This document shows, piece by piece, positions 16,700 through 24,717 of a DNA stretch of 64,000 nucleotides. Source of the stretch: Flavobacterium sp. JAS. GTDB lineage: Bacteria > Bacteroidota > Bacteroidia > Flavobacteriales > Flavobacteriaceae. Positions within the stretch are counted from its first letter, which is position 1, and each line of letters begins with the position of its first letter. The position numbers and the translations under genes were made by a program. The DNA is taken from assembly GCF_020991455.1 (NCBI RefSeq), contig NZ_JAJMOX010000013.1, positions 62,001 to 126,000 of the forward strand, written 5' to 3'. The notes beneath the pieces are model-generated. The model did no database searches. It saw nothing but the letters and a program-made list of their open reading frames with translations, and had not been told where the DNA came from.

Positions 16700-18232
16700 T
16701 TAATAACCCGGATTTTGATCAGCATCGCTAATATCATCATTAAGCTTGATCTCTCCGATAGGAATAGGATAACGGTTATGAAATGCAGCAATTGTACCGT
16801 TTTGTTTTGCCCATTTGTTACGGGCACTTACTAATTCCACCAATTTTCCTGTACGAATAAGATCCATTCTTCTCCAGCCTTCAAATGCTAATTCACGCAT
16901 ACGTTCGTCAAGGATTCTATCTCTGAATTCTGTTTGAGAAAGTCCGCTCCAGTTCATTCCTGTTGGCAATGTTCCTCCAAAAGCTCTTGTACGAACTTGA
17001 TTTACATATCCTTCGGCATCAGAAGTACTTCCTAATTCATTTAAACATTCTGCGTAGCAAAGCAACACATCTGAATAACGAATGTATGGTTTGTTTTTTC
17101 CTGAATTCCAGAACGATTGCTTTCCTTGTACACGAATATCTTCGTATTTTTTAATGTGTGGATCCAACTCATCACCACCAAAACCGGCAGGAAGTGATGG
17201 TTTAACTCCTTTATATGTAAAATCATAACGAATACTCGCGTCTTTACGTACATCACCTGCTTCCCATAATCCGCCATCAGCTTTATCTTTATAGCAGTAC
17301 TGAGTAGGAAGTATAAGATCATAACCTCCAAAATAAGCATATTGGTCAATATTTGCCAAAACTCTTGAACCTGTTTGCCACTGTATCTGGTTATTATCAG
17401 GCCAGTTATTAGTATACTGCCATTCATATAAGGATTCTGAAGAATTGGCATGATCCGGACTAAAAATATCTGCGTAATTAGGCAGTAAACTATACTTCCC
17501 AGAAGTAATAACTGCTCCAAACCATTGCTTTGCTTTAGTATAATCACGGTATCCTGACGCTTCGGGAGCATATAGATATACTTTTCCTAAAAGTGCCTGA
17601 GCTACACCTTTTGCAGGAAATGCAGGATTGCTCTGTGTTACAGGAAGTTTTTCAACTGCTCTTTCTAAATCGGCAACTATATAAGAATAAACCAAAGCCA
17701 GAGGTTGACGTTTTAAACCAAATTCTGCCGATTTTGCTTTATCATTAATCGGTATTTCTCCCCAGTATTGTGTTAGTTCAAACATTAATGTTGCTCTTAA
17801 AAAACTAGCTTCTCCCATTAAAAGATCACGTTTTGTACTATCTTCTTCGGTATTGATTCCTAATGCTCTAATAGTTTGTGCAGCTACTTCAATTACTGGC
17901 CATCTGTCATTCCACAATTGTCCAATTGCCTGATTCTCCTGGCTTAGAAAACCATTGTACAAATCAAGTCCTGCCTGGTTTGCATCTCCGGTTACCTGCA
18001 AAGCTCCTTGTTGTGCTTCATCTGTACCAAGAGAAGTATAAAGTCCCGCACGGTCTTTTTGCATATTCCTCCAATTCGTTATAGCTCCCAAGAGAACAGG
18101 CTCTATTTTACCTAAACTGCCGTATGCCTGGGCAGCAGTAAGTGAACTTTTAGGCTCTTCCTCCAAAAAATCTGACGAACAGGAAGCTGATAATATTGCT
18201 AGCGCTATAAAGGCTATAATTTTTGCTTTCAT
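16700..18232 (-). CDS. susD: SusD/RagB family glycan-binding lipoprotein
   Basis: This is a surface-exposed lipoprotein of 510 residues that acts as the lid of the SusC channel and captures oligosaccharides. The start at 18232 gives MKAKIIAFIALAILSASCSSD, a lipoprotein signal with the lipobox Cys at residue 18; an upstream in-frame ATG would overlap susC. Family features follow: EEEPKSSLTAAQAY, RWPVIEVAAQTIRAL, GEASFLRATLMFELTQYWGEIP, the AQALLGKVYLYAPEASGYRDY segment, and the C-terminal RYSDVLLCYAECLNELG and ERMRELAFEGWRRMDLIRTGK motifs. It is 25 bases downstream of susC. Which glycan it binds cannot be read from the sequence; it is the binding partner for the locus defined by GH95, GH92, GH36 and GH97 enzymes. 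Confidence 0.94.
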   Translation of the reverse strand: MKAKIIAFIALAILSASCSSDFLEEEPKSSLTAAQAYGSLGKIEPVLLGAITNWRNMQKDRAGLYTSLGTDEAQQGALQVTGDANQAGLDLYNGFLSQENQAIGQLWNDRWPVIEVAAQTIRALGINTEEDSTKRDLLMGEASFLRATLMFELTQYWGEIPINDKAKSAEFGLKRQPLALVYSYIVADLERAVEKLPVTQSNPAFPAKGVAQALLGKVYLYAPEASGYRDYTKAKQWFGAVITSGKYSLLPNYADIFSPDHANSSESLYEWQYTNNWPDNNQIQWQTGSRVLANIDQYAYFGGYDLILPTQYCYKDKADGGLWEAGDVRKDASIRYDFTYKGVKPSLPAGFGGDELDPHIKKYEDIRVQGKQSFWNSGKNKPYIRYSDVLLCYAECLNELGSTSDAEGYVNQVRTRAFGGTLPTGMNWSGLSQTEFRDRILDERMRELAFEGWRRMDLIRTGKLVELVSARNKWAKQNGTIAAFHNRYPIPIGEIKLNDDISDADQNPGY

Positions 18233-18257
18233 AAAATAATTTTTTAAATTAATTTGA

Positions 18258-21200
18258 TTAAAGAGATACATTTAATCCCATAACTAGCATTCTGGATATA
18301 GGATAAGAATCTCCTCCTTCAGGATCATACCCTTTATATTTAGTTACAATAAATAGATTAGATCCTGTTACATAAAACCTTACATTTTTAAGAAAAACAC
18401 TTTCTGCAACCTTGTCTTGTAATGTATACGATAATGTAAGTGCATTTAATCTTAAGAATGAAGCATCTTGTATTGCCTTATCTGTCTCACCTAAAGTATA
18501 TCTTCCTCCTCCATAATAGGCTCTTGGTACATCTGTATTGGTATTGGTAGGAGTCCAGCGATCCAAAAGATCTGTATGTGCTGCACTCATCCCTCCTGAG
18601 TTCATATAGCTTTCGTAGGTTGAACTTGGTCTCTTACCTCCTATTGAATATGAAAATACTGCATTTAATGCAAAACCTTTGTAATTAAGATCTGTAGAAA
18701 AACCTCCATAATAATCAGGATTCAAATCGCCAACCACATACCTGTCTTTATCGTTTATTACACCATCGCCATTGCGATCTTTAATTTTAATATCTCCAGC
18801 CTGAACAGTTCTACTTCCATAATTTACTCCACTAAGGTTTTCTCCCTGCTGTGCAATACCATCATAATCAAACACATAAACAGTGTTTACCGATTGGCCT
18901 AAGAAAAAGTTCCCCGTACGTTGGATCTCATTGTTACTATAACCACCCAAGTTATATATCTCTGTAGCATCTCCATAAAGTTTTGTAACCTTATTTTTTG
19001 CCGATGATATGTTGGCAGAAACATTCCATTTAAAATCTTTGTTTTTAATAATGTCTCCGCTAAGTTCTAATTCTATACCTTTATTAGTTGTAGAACCAAT
19101 ATTATCCAGCTTATATTTATACCCTGATGAAACCGGCATATTACGCAACATTAAAAGATCGTCATTATTTATATGAAAATAATTAGCACTTACAGTCAGC
19201 CTGTTATGAAAGAAACCAGTATCAAGTCCAACATTAAATTGTTTTTGTTTTTCCCATCTTAAATCAAAATTATCAATATAATTATCAGACACGTAAGTCC
19301 CTGAATTATTACTAACTTGTGCATTATATAAGGCAAAATACCTGTAAGCATCTACATTTTGATTACCCACCATACCATAACCTACACGAAACTTAAGCTG
19401 ATTTAGTTTTTCAAATCCCGAAAGGAAATTTTCTTTAGCAACATCCCAACTTCCTGCTATAGAAGGAAAGGTACCCCATTTGTTATTAGGTCCAAATTTA
19501 GAAGAACCATCTCTTCTTATTGTTCCTGTAATATTATATTTACCATCATAAGTATAGTTAGCTCTTGCGAAATATGATTGGTTTGAATAATCTGTAAAAT
19601 TCGAGCTTAATTGCGCATTATCTTTTTGATATGCACCTGATAATGCCATATAAGTCAAATCATCACTAACAAATCCACGAGCTCTTACATCAGTACTATT
19701 ACCAGAATTACTCATTACAGAAAATCCTCCCATAACACTTACGTCATGTTTTAAAGCAAAAACTTTACTATAACTTACGGTATTATCCCACTGATAATTC
19801 AATTGTGAATATCTATAATGATGCGCTTCCCCATCCATAGAATTTCTAAGTGACTGTCCTGTATAACTTGGCACATAATCAAAATTTGCCTGATCTGTAA
19901 CATCTACAGATAAAGTAGTTCTGATATCAAGTCCCTTTACCGGTTTTAGACTTAAAAAATTACTGCTTGTAAGTCTGTTACGTGTACTTGAATTTATGAT
20001 ATCAAGACTTTTTATCGGATTATAAAGATTCTGGTCAAACACTTCACCATATCGAAGATAAGTAGCTTTAGAATCTATAGGTAATAGTGGATTTGCTCCC
20101 AATGCCACACCAAAGGCACTACCCTCCTGATAATTGCTCTTGCTTCTTGAAAAAGTTGTATTGGTACCAAACTGCAGCCATGATTTTAAATCCTGCGTAA
20201 GGTTAATTTTTCCATTATATCTTTTAAAATCAGAGTTTTTAAGAAGTCCCTCTTGATTAACATAATTAAAACTTACAAAATAAGTCCCTTTTTCTCCGCC
20301 TCCGCTAAAACTTAGATTATGATTCGTTTGAAAACCTGAACGCGTTACCTGATCCAGCCAATTGTAACTTTTACCTGTTCTGTAAGATTCCAATTCATAA
20401 GGCGCAAATACAGTCGAACCATCTGACTTAATTTGATTAACATAAGCAGCACGATCAGCTCCGGGATTCTCATCCATATAACGATTCGCATAAGCATCAA
20501 CCCTTAGATCAAATAATTGTTGGCCATTCATCAACGGTATAGTCCTTGCAAATTCAGATACACCTGTCCATGTATCATACTGTATTTTTGCTTCTCCTGA
20601 TCTTGAACCTTTTTTTGTCGTAATTACTATTACTCCATTAGCAGCTCTTGAACCATATAATGCAGTAGCAGAAGCATCTTTAAGAACTTCCATACTTGCA
20701 ATATCGTTAGGGTTAATGTTTTCAAAATTGCTATCAGTAACCAAACCATCTATTACAAATATTGGGTTACCGCCAAAGTTTAGAGAATTATTTCCTCTAA
20801 TTCTTATTGAACCTGTTTGACCAGGTACAGCACTTTGTTGTACATATACACCTGAGGCACGCCCTTGTAACGCCTGCACTACATTTGGCGTAGGAACCTC
20901 TCTAAGCTTATCACCAGAAACACTACTTACAGCCCCTGTCAGATCTCCCTTTTTCATTGCAGCTCCAACTATTATAACTTCACTTAATTCCTGAGAGCTT
21001 GGTTTTAAAGAAGCATTTACAACCGGCTTATTGGCCGCAATACTTTGCGTATTAAATCCTATGAAACTAAATTCTAAAGTAGATCCAGTTTTAACATTTG
21101 CTAATTTGTAACTTCCGTCAATGTCAGTTACAGTTGAGTTCTGTGTACCCTTTACTACAACTGTAGCGCCAGGCAGTGGTAAATTTTCATTATCTGTAAC

Positions 21201-21284
21201 TTTACCGGTGATGGTTTGGGAATAAAGTGTACCGGCGGACATCATAACTACTAAGAAGCATAAGTATCTTATTGCGATTCTCAT
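18258..21284 (-). CDS. susC: SusC/RagA family TonB-dependent outer-membrane transporter
   Basis: This outer-membrane barrel of 1008 residues imports glycans with energy from TonB. The signal peptide (1-22, ending LYSQ) is followed by a carboxypeptidase-like regulatory domain (about 23-100, ITGKVTDNENLPLPGATV), the plug (GNNSLNFGGNPIFVIDG, ASMEVLKDASATALYGSRAANGVIVITTKKG, the classic SusC signature) and a 22-strand barrel that ends in the short aromatic/hydrophobic tail MLVMGLNVSL. It leads the susCD pair. A consensus promoter (21392-21422) and a candidate operator (21366-21385) precede it by about 80-140 bases. No anti-sigma-interacting N-terminal extension is seen, which fits control by a repressor rather than an ECF sigma pair. 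Confidence 0.95.
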   Translation of the reverse strand: MRIAIRYLCFLVVMMSAGTLYSQTITGKVTDNENLPLPGATVVVKGTQNSTVTDIDGSYKLANVKTGSTLEFSFIGFNTQSIAANKPVVNASLKPSSQELSEVIIVGAAMKKGDLTGAVSSVSGDKLREVPTPNVVQALQGRASGVYVQQSAVPGQTGSIRIRGNNSLNFGGNPIFVIDGLVTDSNFENINPNDIASMEVLKDASATALYGSRAANGVIVITTKKGSRSGEAKIQYDTWTGVSEFARTIPLMNGQQLFDLRVDAYANRYMDENPGADRAAYVNQIKSDGSTVFAPYELESYRTGKSYNWLDQVTRSGFQTNHNLSFSGGGEKGTYFVSFNYVNQEGLLKNSDFKRYNGKINLTQDLKSWLQFGTNTTFSRSKSNYQEGSAFGVALGANPLLPIDSKATYLRYGEVFDQNLYNPIKSLDIINSSTRNRLTSSNFLSLKPVKGLDIRTTLSVDVTDQANFDYVPSYTGQSLRNSMDGEAHHYRYSQLNYQWDNTVSYSKVFALKHDVSVMGGFSVMSNSGNSTDVRARGFVSDDLTYMALSGAYQKDNAQLSSNFTDYSNQSYFARANYTYDGKYNITGTIRRDGSSKFGPNNKWGTFPSIAGSWDVAKENFLSGFEKLNQLKFRVGYGMVGNQNVDAYRYFALYNAQVSNNSGTYVSDNYIDNFDLRWEKQKQFNVGLDTGFFHNRLTVSANYFHINNDDLLMLRNMPVSSGYKYKLDNIGSTTNKGIELELSGDIIKNKDFKWNVSANISSAKNKVTKLYGDATEIYNLGGYSNNEIQRTGNFFLGQSVNTVYVFDYDGIAQQGENLSGVNYGSRTVQAGDIKIKDRNGDGVINDKDRYVVGDLNPDYYGGFSTDLNYKGFALNAVFSYSIGGKRPSSTYESYMNSGGMSAAHTDLLDRWTPTNTNTDVPRAYYGGGRYTLGETDKAIQDASFLRLNALTLSYTLQDKVAESVFLKNVRFYVTGSNLFIVTKYKGYDPEGGDSYPISRMLVMGLNVSL

Positions 21285-21365
21285 AATGATTTGGTTTTTA
21301 GTTAATAAAATATTGAGTTGGTTTTTTTTATATTGAGCACTTAAAATACGAGAAAACGAATTGAC

Positions 21366-21385
21366 TTATACTATACTATACTACA
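21366..21385 (-). promoter_or_regulatory. Candidate GntR-type operator of susC
   Basis: TTATACTATACTATACTACA on the plus strand matches 30989-31008 at 19 of 20 positions. In both places it begins six bases downstream of the -7 box, so it covers the expected transcription start. Within it ACTAT/CTATA units repeat in tandem. The GntR regulator at 23635-24651 is the nearest candidate protein; binding is inferred. Confidence 0.6.
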
Positions 21386-21391
21386 ACACTA

Positions 21392-21422
21392 CAAACATAC
21401 AAATATTTTCATAACATCCAAA
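21392..21422 (-). promoter_or_regulatory. susC promoter (Bacteroidota type)
   Basis: On the minus strand TTTG (21419-21422) is separated by 19 bases from TATGTTTG (21392-21399), a perfect match to the -33 TTTG and -7 TAnnTTTG consensus. The leader to the susC start would be about 100 bases. Confidence 0.75.
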
Positions 21423-21703
21423 TTATGTTTTAAGAATCTGTTATTTTTTTACGTGATTTATTTCGGCATTTGTATAAATAATAATACTTAAAAAAGAATA
21501 AGAGAAAAAAAGCAAAGAAAAAGTAAAGAAATCTCAGACAAAAATAAAGCACATGTGCCTTAAAAAAGAGAAAATAAGTACTTTATAGGGGTTTTTATAG
21601 TCCCGAATTTATTTTTAAGCTAACTCGCCATAAAAAAGAAAAAACAGAAATAAACAGAAGAATTATTAGTCAAATCATTCTTAATAAATCTTTTGAGGAC
21701 GTT

Positions 21704-21805
21704 TTGTCACTTCGTCGGAGGAGAAATCACACGTGTAACTCGGCAAAGATTGGCGATTTTAGGGACGGAGTTTCTTGTGTGATTTCTCCTATGTCGAAAT
21801 GGCAA
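21704..21805. mobile_element. 102-bp MITE-like element, copy 2
   Basis: The ends TTGTCACTTCGTC (21704-21716) and GTCGAAATGGCAA (21793-21805) are terminal inverted repeats, with the inner pair GGAGAAATCACAC and GTGTGATTTCTCC perfectly complementary. It has the same length and layout as copies at 11206 and 61288. Confidence 0.75.
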
Positions 21806-22038
21806 GATTGTGGTTACTTTGCGTTTCAAGGGATTGAAATCCCTTGCTACAAAATAAATCATTCCTTCGGGATTTTATAAAGAGTTCCGAAGGGGCAACG
21901 AATATTGTAGGGATAGATTTCAATCCGTCCATCGCAATCAAAATCGATAATTATTTGAAAGAAAAAAAGACACACTGCTGTGCGCCTCTACGTTAAAACC
22001 TTTGTCCCTTTGAACCTCAGAACCTTTGAACCTTCCTC

Positions 22039-23631
22039 CTACGCTATCCCCCATTTCGAGAATAAAATAAAGATAGCCACCATTCCTATCAACAGCGCAC
22101 CAAAATACCAATAACGGTTTTTCCATGGTGATAATTCAACAGATTCAAGTTTTATTTCGGTATACTTATAATTGGGATAAAACCTGGAAGCCACCAACAT
22201 ACATATTGTAGTAAAAACAAATAATAATGCCAACATGTGCAGGTAATGCAACTCAATTTCCAGAATATAATTAAAGATTACATAACTTAAAATAAAGAAT
22301 ATCATTCCGATTTTAGCTGCTTGTGGCGGAACTTTTTTGGAAACAAAACCAACCAGAATAATCGTAAAAATCGGCAAACAAAACATTCCAGCAAGCTGTT
22401 GCAAATACGTATAGAAACCAGCTTTGCTAAACATGATAAACGGAGCTGAAAACATGGCTAAAGCCGAAATAATTATTTCGAATTTACGTCCCGTATAAAC
22501 CAGATGTTTCTCTGTAACTTCTTTATTTCTTTTTTCTAACCAAGGCTTATAAAGATTGAGCACAAACAATGTACTGCTACTATTCAAACCTGCATTAAAT
22601 GTACTAATTGCCGCGCCCAGAACTACAGCAGCAGTAAGGCCAATCATAATTCCCGGCAAGGTATCTTTTACAACAAGAGGGAAAACTTCGGCAGTATTTT
22701 CAAGGTTTTTATACAAATGAACTCCAATCAATCCGGGAATATTAATAATAAAAGGACATAACAATTTCCCTAAACACGCCAATCCCATTCCTTTTTGACT
22801 GTGCGAAAGACTTTTTGCCGAAAGTGCCTGCTGTACAATAAACTGCTCCATTCCCCAATAGTACAGGTTCATGATAAACATTCCGGTAAAAATAGTACTT
22901 AACGGTATTTCATCTTTTGGTCCTCCAATAGCGTTTAAATGTTCTTTATTCTGCGAAAGCATAATATGCAAACCTTGTGACCAATCGCCATGACCTAAGA
23001 ATTTGAATCCAAAATAAGGAAAAGCAATCCCAATGGTCAATAATCCGATACTTAAAATGGTGTCGCTTATAGATATCGCACGTAAACCTCCAAGTACAGA
23101 ATAAGCGCAACCTGTTAAGCCTATCACCCAAACCATAATCCAGATATTTTGCCAATACGTTAATTGCAAAGGCAATAAAAAGTTGAACATTCCGGTAAGG
23201 GCAACCGCGCCACCGTATAAAACTGCGGGAAGTAAATTAACAATATAACTGCATAGAAATACAATTGAAACCAATCTTTTGGTCGATTGATCGTAGCGTT
23301 TTCCTAAATAATCCGGAATTGTCATCGCTCCGGTACGAAAATAAATAGGCAAAAAATACTCTGCAACTAATAACATTGCCAGCACAGAACTCACGCCCCA
23401 CGCTATAACGCTCATGTTATTGGTATAAATAGATTCGTTTTCGCCTATAAATTGATTCGCACTTATATTGCTTAACAACAATGCTCCTCCAACGATGAAA
23501 AAGTTATTGTTGTGATCTGCAAAAAAAAGTCCATCTGTGGTTTGTACCTTCTTTTTACGCGTTTTTATTGCTGAAATAAAGGCAATCAGACCTGTAATTA
23601 GTAAAAAACTAACAATGGACAATACACTCAT
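22039..23631 (-). CDS. Sodium:solute symporter (SSS family), probable sugar uptake
   Basis: This is an inner-membrane symporter of 530 residues with about 14 hydrophobic helices, the usual length for SGLT-type members of the solute:sodium symporter family. Family features are an N-terminal FFIVGGALLLSNISANQFIGE (helix 1 unwound region), VAEYFLPIYFRTGAMTIPDYLGKRYD, the GGLRAISISDTI segment in helix 5, and AISTFNAGLNSSSTLFVLNLYKP, which corresponds to the Na2-site helix. The start codon lies three bases after the stop of the upstream GntR regulator gene, so the two are one transcription unit. It probably takes up a monosaccharide released by GH36, GH95 or the GH-D enzyme; which one is not evident. 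Confidence 0.88.
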   Translation of the reverse strand: MSVLSIVSFLLITGLIAFISAIKTRKKKVQTTDGLFFADHNNNFFIVGGALLLSNISANQFIGENESIYTNNMSVIAWGVSSVLAMLLVAEYFLPIYFRTGAMTIPDYLGKRYDQSTKRLVSIVFLCSYIVNLLPAVLYGGAVALTGMFNFLLPLQLTYWQNIWIMVWVIGLTGCAYSVLGGLRAISISDTILSIGLLTIGIAFPYFGFKFLGHGDWSQGLHIMLSQNKEHLNAIGGPKDEIPLSTIFTGMFIMNLYYWGMEQFIVQQALSAKSLSHSQKGMGLACLGKLLCPFIINIPGLIGVHLYKNLENTAEVFPLVVKDTLPGIMIGLTAAVVLGAAISTFNAGLNSSSTLFVLNLYKPWLEKRNKEVTEKHLVYTGRKFEIIISALAMFSAPFIMFSKAGFYTYLQQLAGMFCLPIFTIILVGFVSKKVPPQAAKIGMIFFILSYVIFNYILEIELHYLHMLALLFVFTTICMLVASRFYPNYKYTEIKLESVELSPWKNRYWYFGALLIGMVAIFILFSKWGIA

Positions 23632-23634
23632 AAA

Positions 23635-24651
23635 CTACAACGAATTTCGATCCACAAGAACTGTTGGAATAATCTCTTGAATCTTTTTACGATTCAGGAC
23701 AAAATTTGCCGCTTTTTTTCCCATTTCAGAGAAATCCGTAGAGAATGTAGTAACCCCGTCAAAAATGATCTCTTTTACGATATCATCATTATGCGAAATA
23801 AACCCAATATCTGTACCGATTTTAAGGCCTTTTACTTTAGAATCTTTCAGCATTTCCCAAAGTTCAAGGTTGTGAATCGTGAAATATACTTTTCCTTTTT
23901 CAAGAGATCCTGAAACGTATTCTTCTTTAATTACACCTTTGATATTATAATCTTTCATGAATCTTTTAAACGAATTTAAAATTTCATCAGGTTCAGCAGA
24001 CGATGGTTTAAAGAAGAAAATAATCTCGTCGTATTTCTTAATTTTATCTTTTAGCTGTACAAAAGCGTTGTATGACGAATCGCCAAACTCTTGTGCAACA
24101 TAATTGTAATCTTCATCTGTTTCTATGTAACGATCCACAAGCAAAACCCTGTTAGTTGGCAATTGTTTTAAAACTGCTGGAGTTTTTGGGCTCGGGATCG
24201 GAGCGATAACAAACATTCCGTATTTTCCCTTCATATTTTGAACAATACTCTCGAATGTATCAAAATTATTATGGTGAAAAAAGATATCCAACTGAACATT
24301 TTTTCCAAGACCTTTTCTGAAATTTTCATAAAATGTTTCCTGAAAAATATCAAATGCAAATATTAGTAAAGCTACTTTTAGCTCTTGTTTAACATCATTT
24401 GTTGCCACAAAATAGCCCAGTCGATTTTTAGATTCGATGATTCCTCTGTGTACAAGTTCTTTATATGCCTTGGCAATTGTTTCTCTGGCAAAACCTAATT
24501 CGCTTATAAAAGTATTTACCGATGGAAGTAAATCACCTTTTGTGACTACCTTTTCATCAATGGCATTAATTATTCCTTGAACCAATTGCTCATGTTTAGA
24601 GAAGGAATTTATAGATTCAAGATTTTTTATCTGTTGAATAATTTGCTTCAT
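23635..24651 (-). CDS. GntR family transcription regulator with sugar-binding-like C-terminal domain
   Basis: This is a repressor-type regulator of 338 residues. Residues 12-80 form a GntR winged helix (QLVQGIINAIDEKVVTKGDLLPSVNTF, then FARETIAKAYKELVHRGIIESKNRLGYFV). Residues from about 90 to the end resemble the periplasmic-binding-protein fold seen in LacI/GalR (VALLIFAFDIFQETFYENFRKGL, KGYGMFVIAPIP-like, then IGFISHNDDIVKEIIFDGVTTFSTDFSEMGKKAANFVL). This layout is known from Bacteroidota sugar regulators such as the fucose regulator FucR of Bacteroides. It lies between the GH36 gene (66 bases) and the symporter (3 bases). The conserved 20-mer at 21366 and 30989 is its most likely operator; the effector is probably a sugar from this locus. 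Confidence 0.85.
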   Translation of the reverse strand: MKQIIQQIKNLESINSFSKHEQLVQGIINAIDEKVVTKGDLLPSVNTFISELGFARETIAKAYKELVHRGIIESKNRLGYFVATNDVKQELKVALLIFAFDIFQETFYENFRKGLGKNVQLDIFFHHNNFDTFESIVQNMKGKYGMFVIAPIPSPKTPAVLKQLPTNRVLLVDRYIETDEDYNYVAQEFGDSSYNAFVQLKDKIKKYDEIIFFFKPSSAEPDEILNSFKRFMKDYNIKGVIKEEYVSGSLEKGKVYFTIHNLELWEMLKDSKVKGLKIGTDIGFISHNDDIVKEIIFDGVTTFSTDFSEMGKKAANFVLNRKKIQEIIPTVLVDRNSL

Positions 24652-24673
24652 AAAACGTTATAATAGGTATTTA

Positions 24674-24703
24674 ATTAGAAATATATTACAAATATATACT
24701 AAT
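24674..24703 (-). promoter_or_regulatory. Possible internal promoter and palindrome upstream of the GntR gene
   Basis: CAAATATA at 24689-24696 reads TATATTTG on the minus strand, a perfect -7 box, though no clear -33 TTTG is present. It lies inside an imperfect palindrome with ATTAG (24674-24678), two ATATAT units and CTAAT (24699-24703), which could serve autoregulation. The region is AT-rich, so chance is a real risk. Confidence 0.35.
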
Positions 24704-24717
24704 GTTCGAGATTTAGT

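Larger units (their letters stand above)
21285..22038. other. 754-base gene-free stretch: promoter plus repeats
   Basis: The part next to susC holds its promoter and operator. Bases 21423-21690 are very AT-rich and show nothing recognisable. The rest is repeats: a full 102-bp element (21704-21805), a palindrome GGGATTGAAATCCC (about 21830-21845), a stretch built on TCCTTCGGGA and GAAGGGGCAACGAA (21866-21905), a CACACTGCTGTGCG hairpin (about 21971-21986, compare 63131-63150) and a CCTTTGTCCCTTTGAACCT repeat (about 21999-22034, compare 62965-63015). Confidence 0.7.

Noticed and set aside
21690..22035. Possible CRISPR-like or riboswitch region
   Set aside because: The repeats are single inverted copies of several families without spacers of constant length, and no conserved riboswitch core was recognised.
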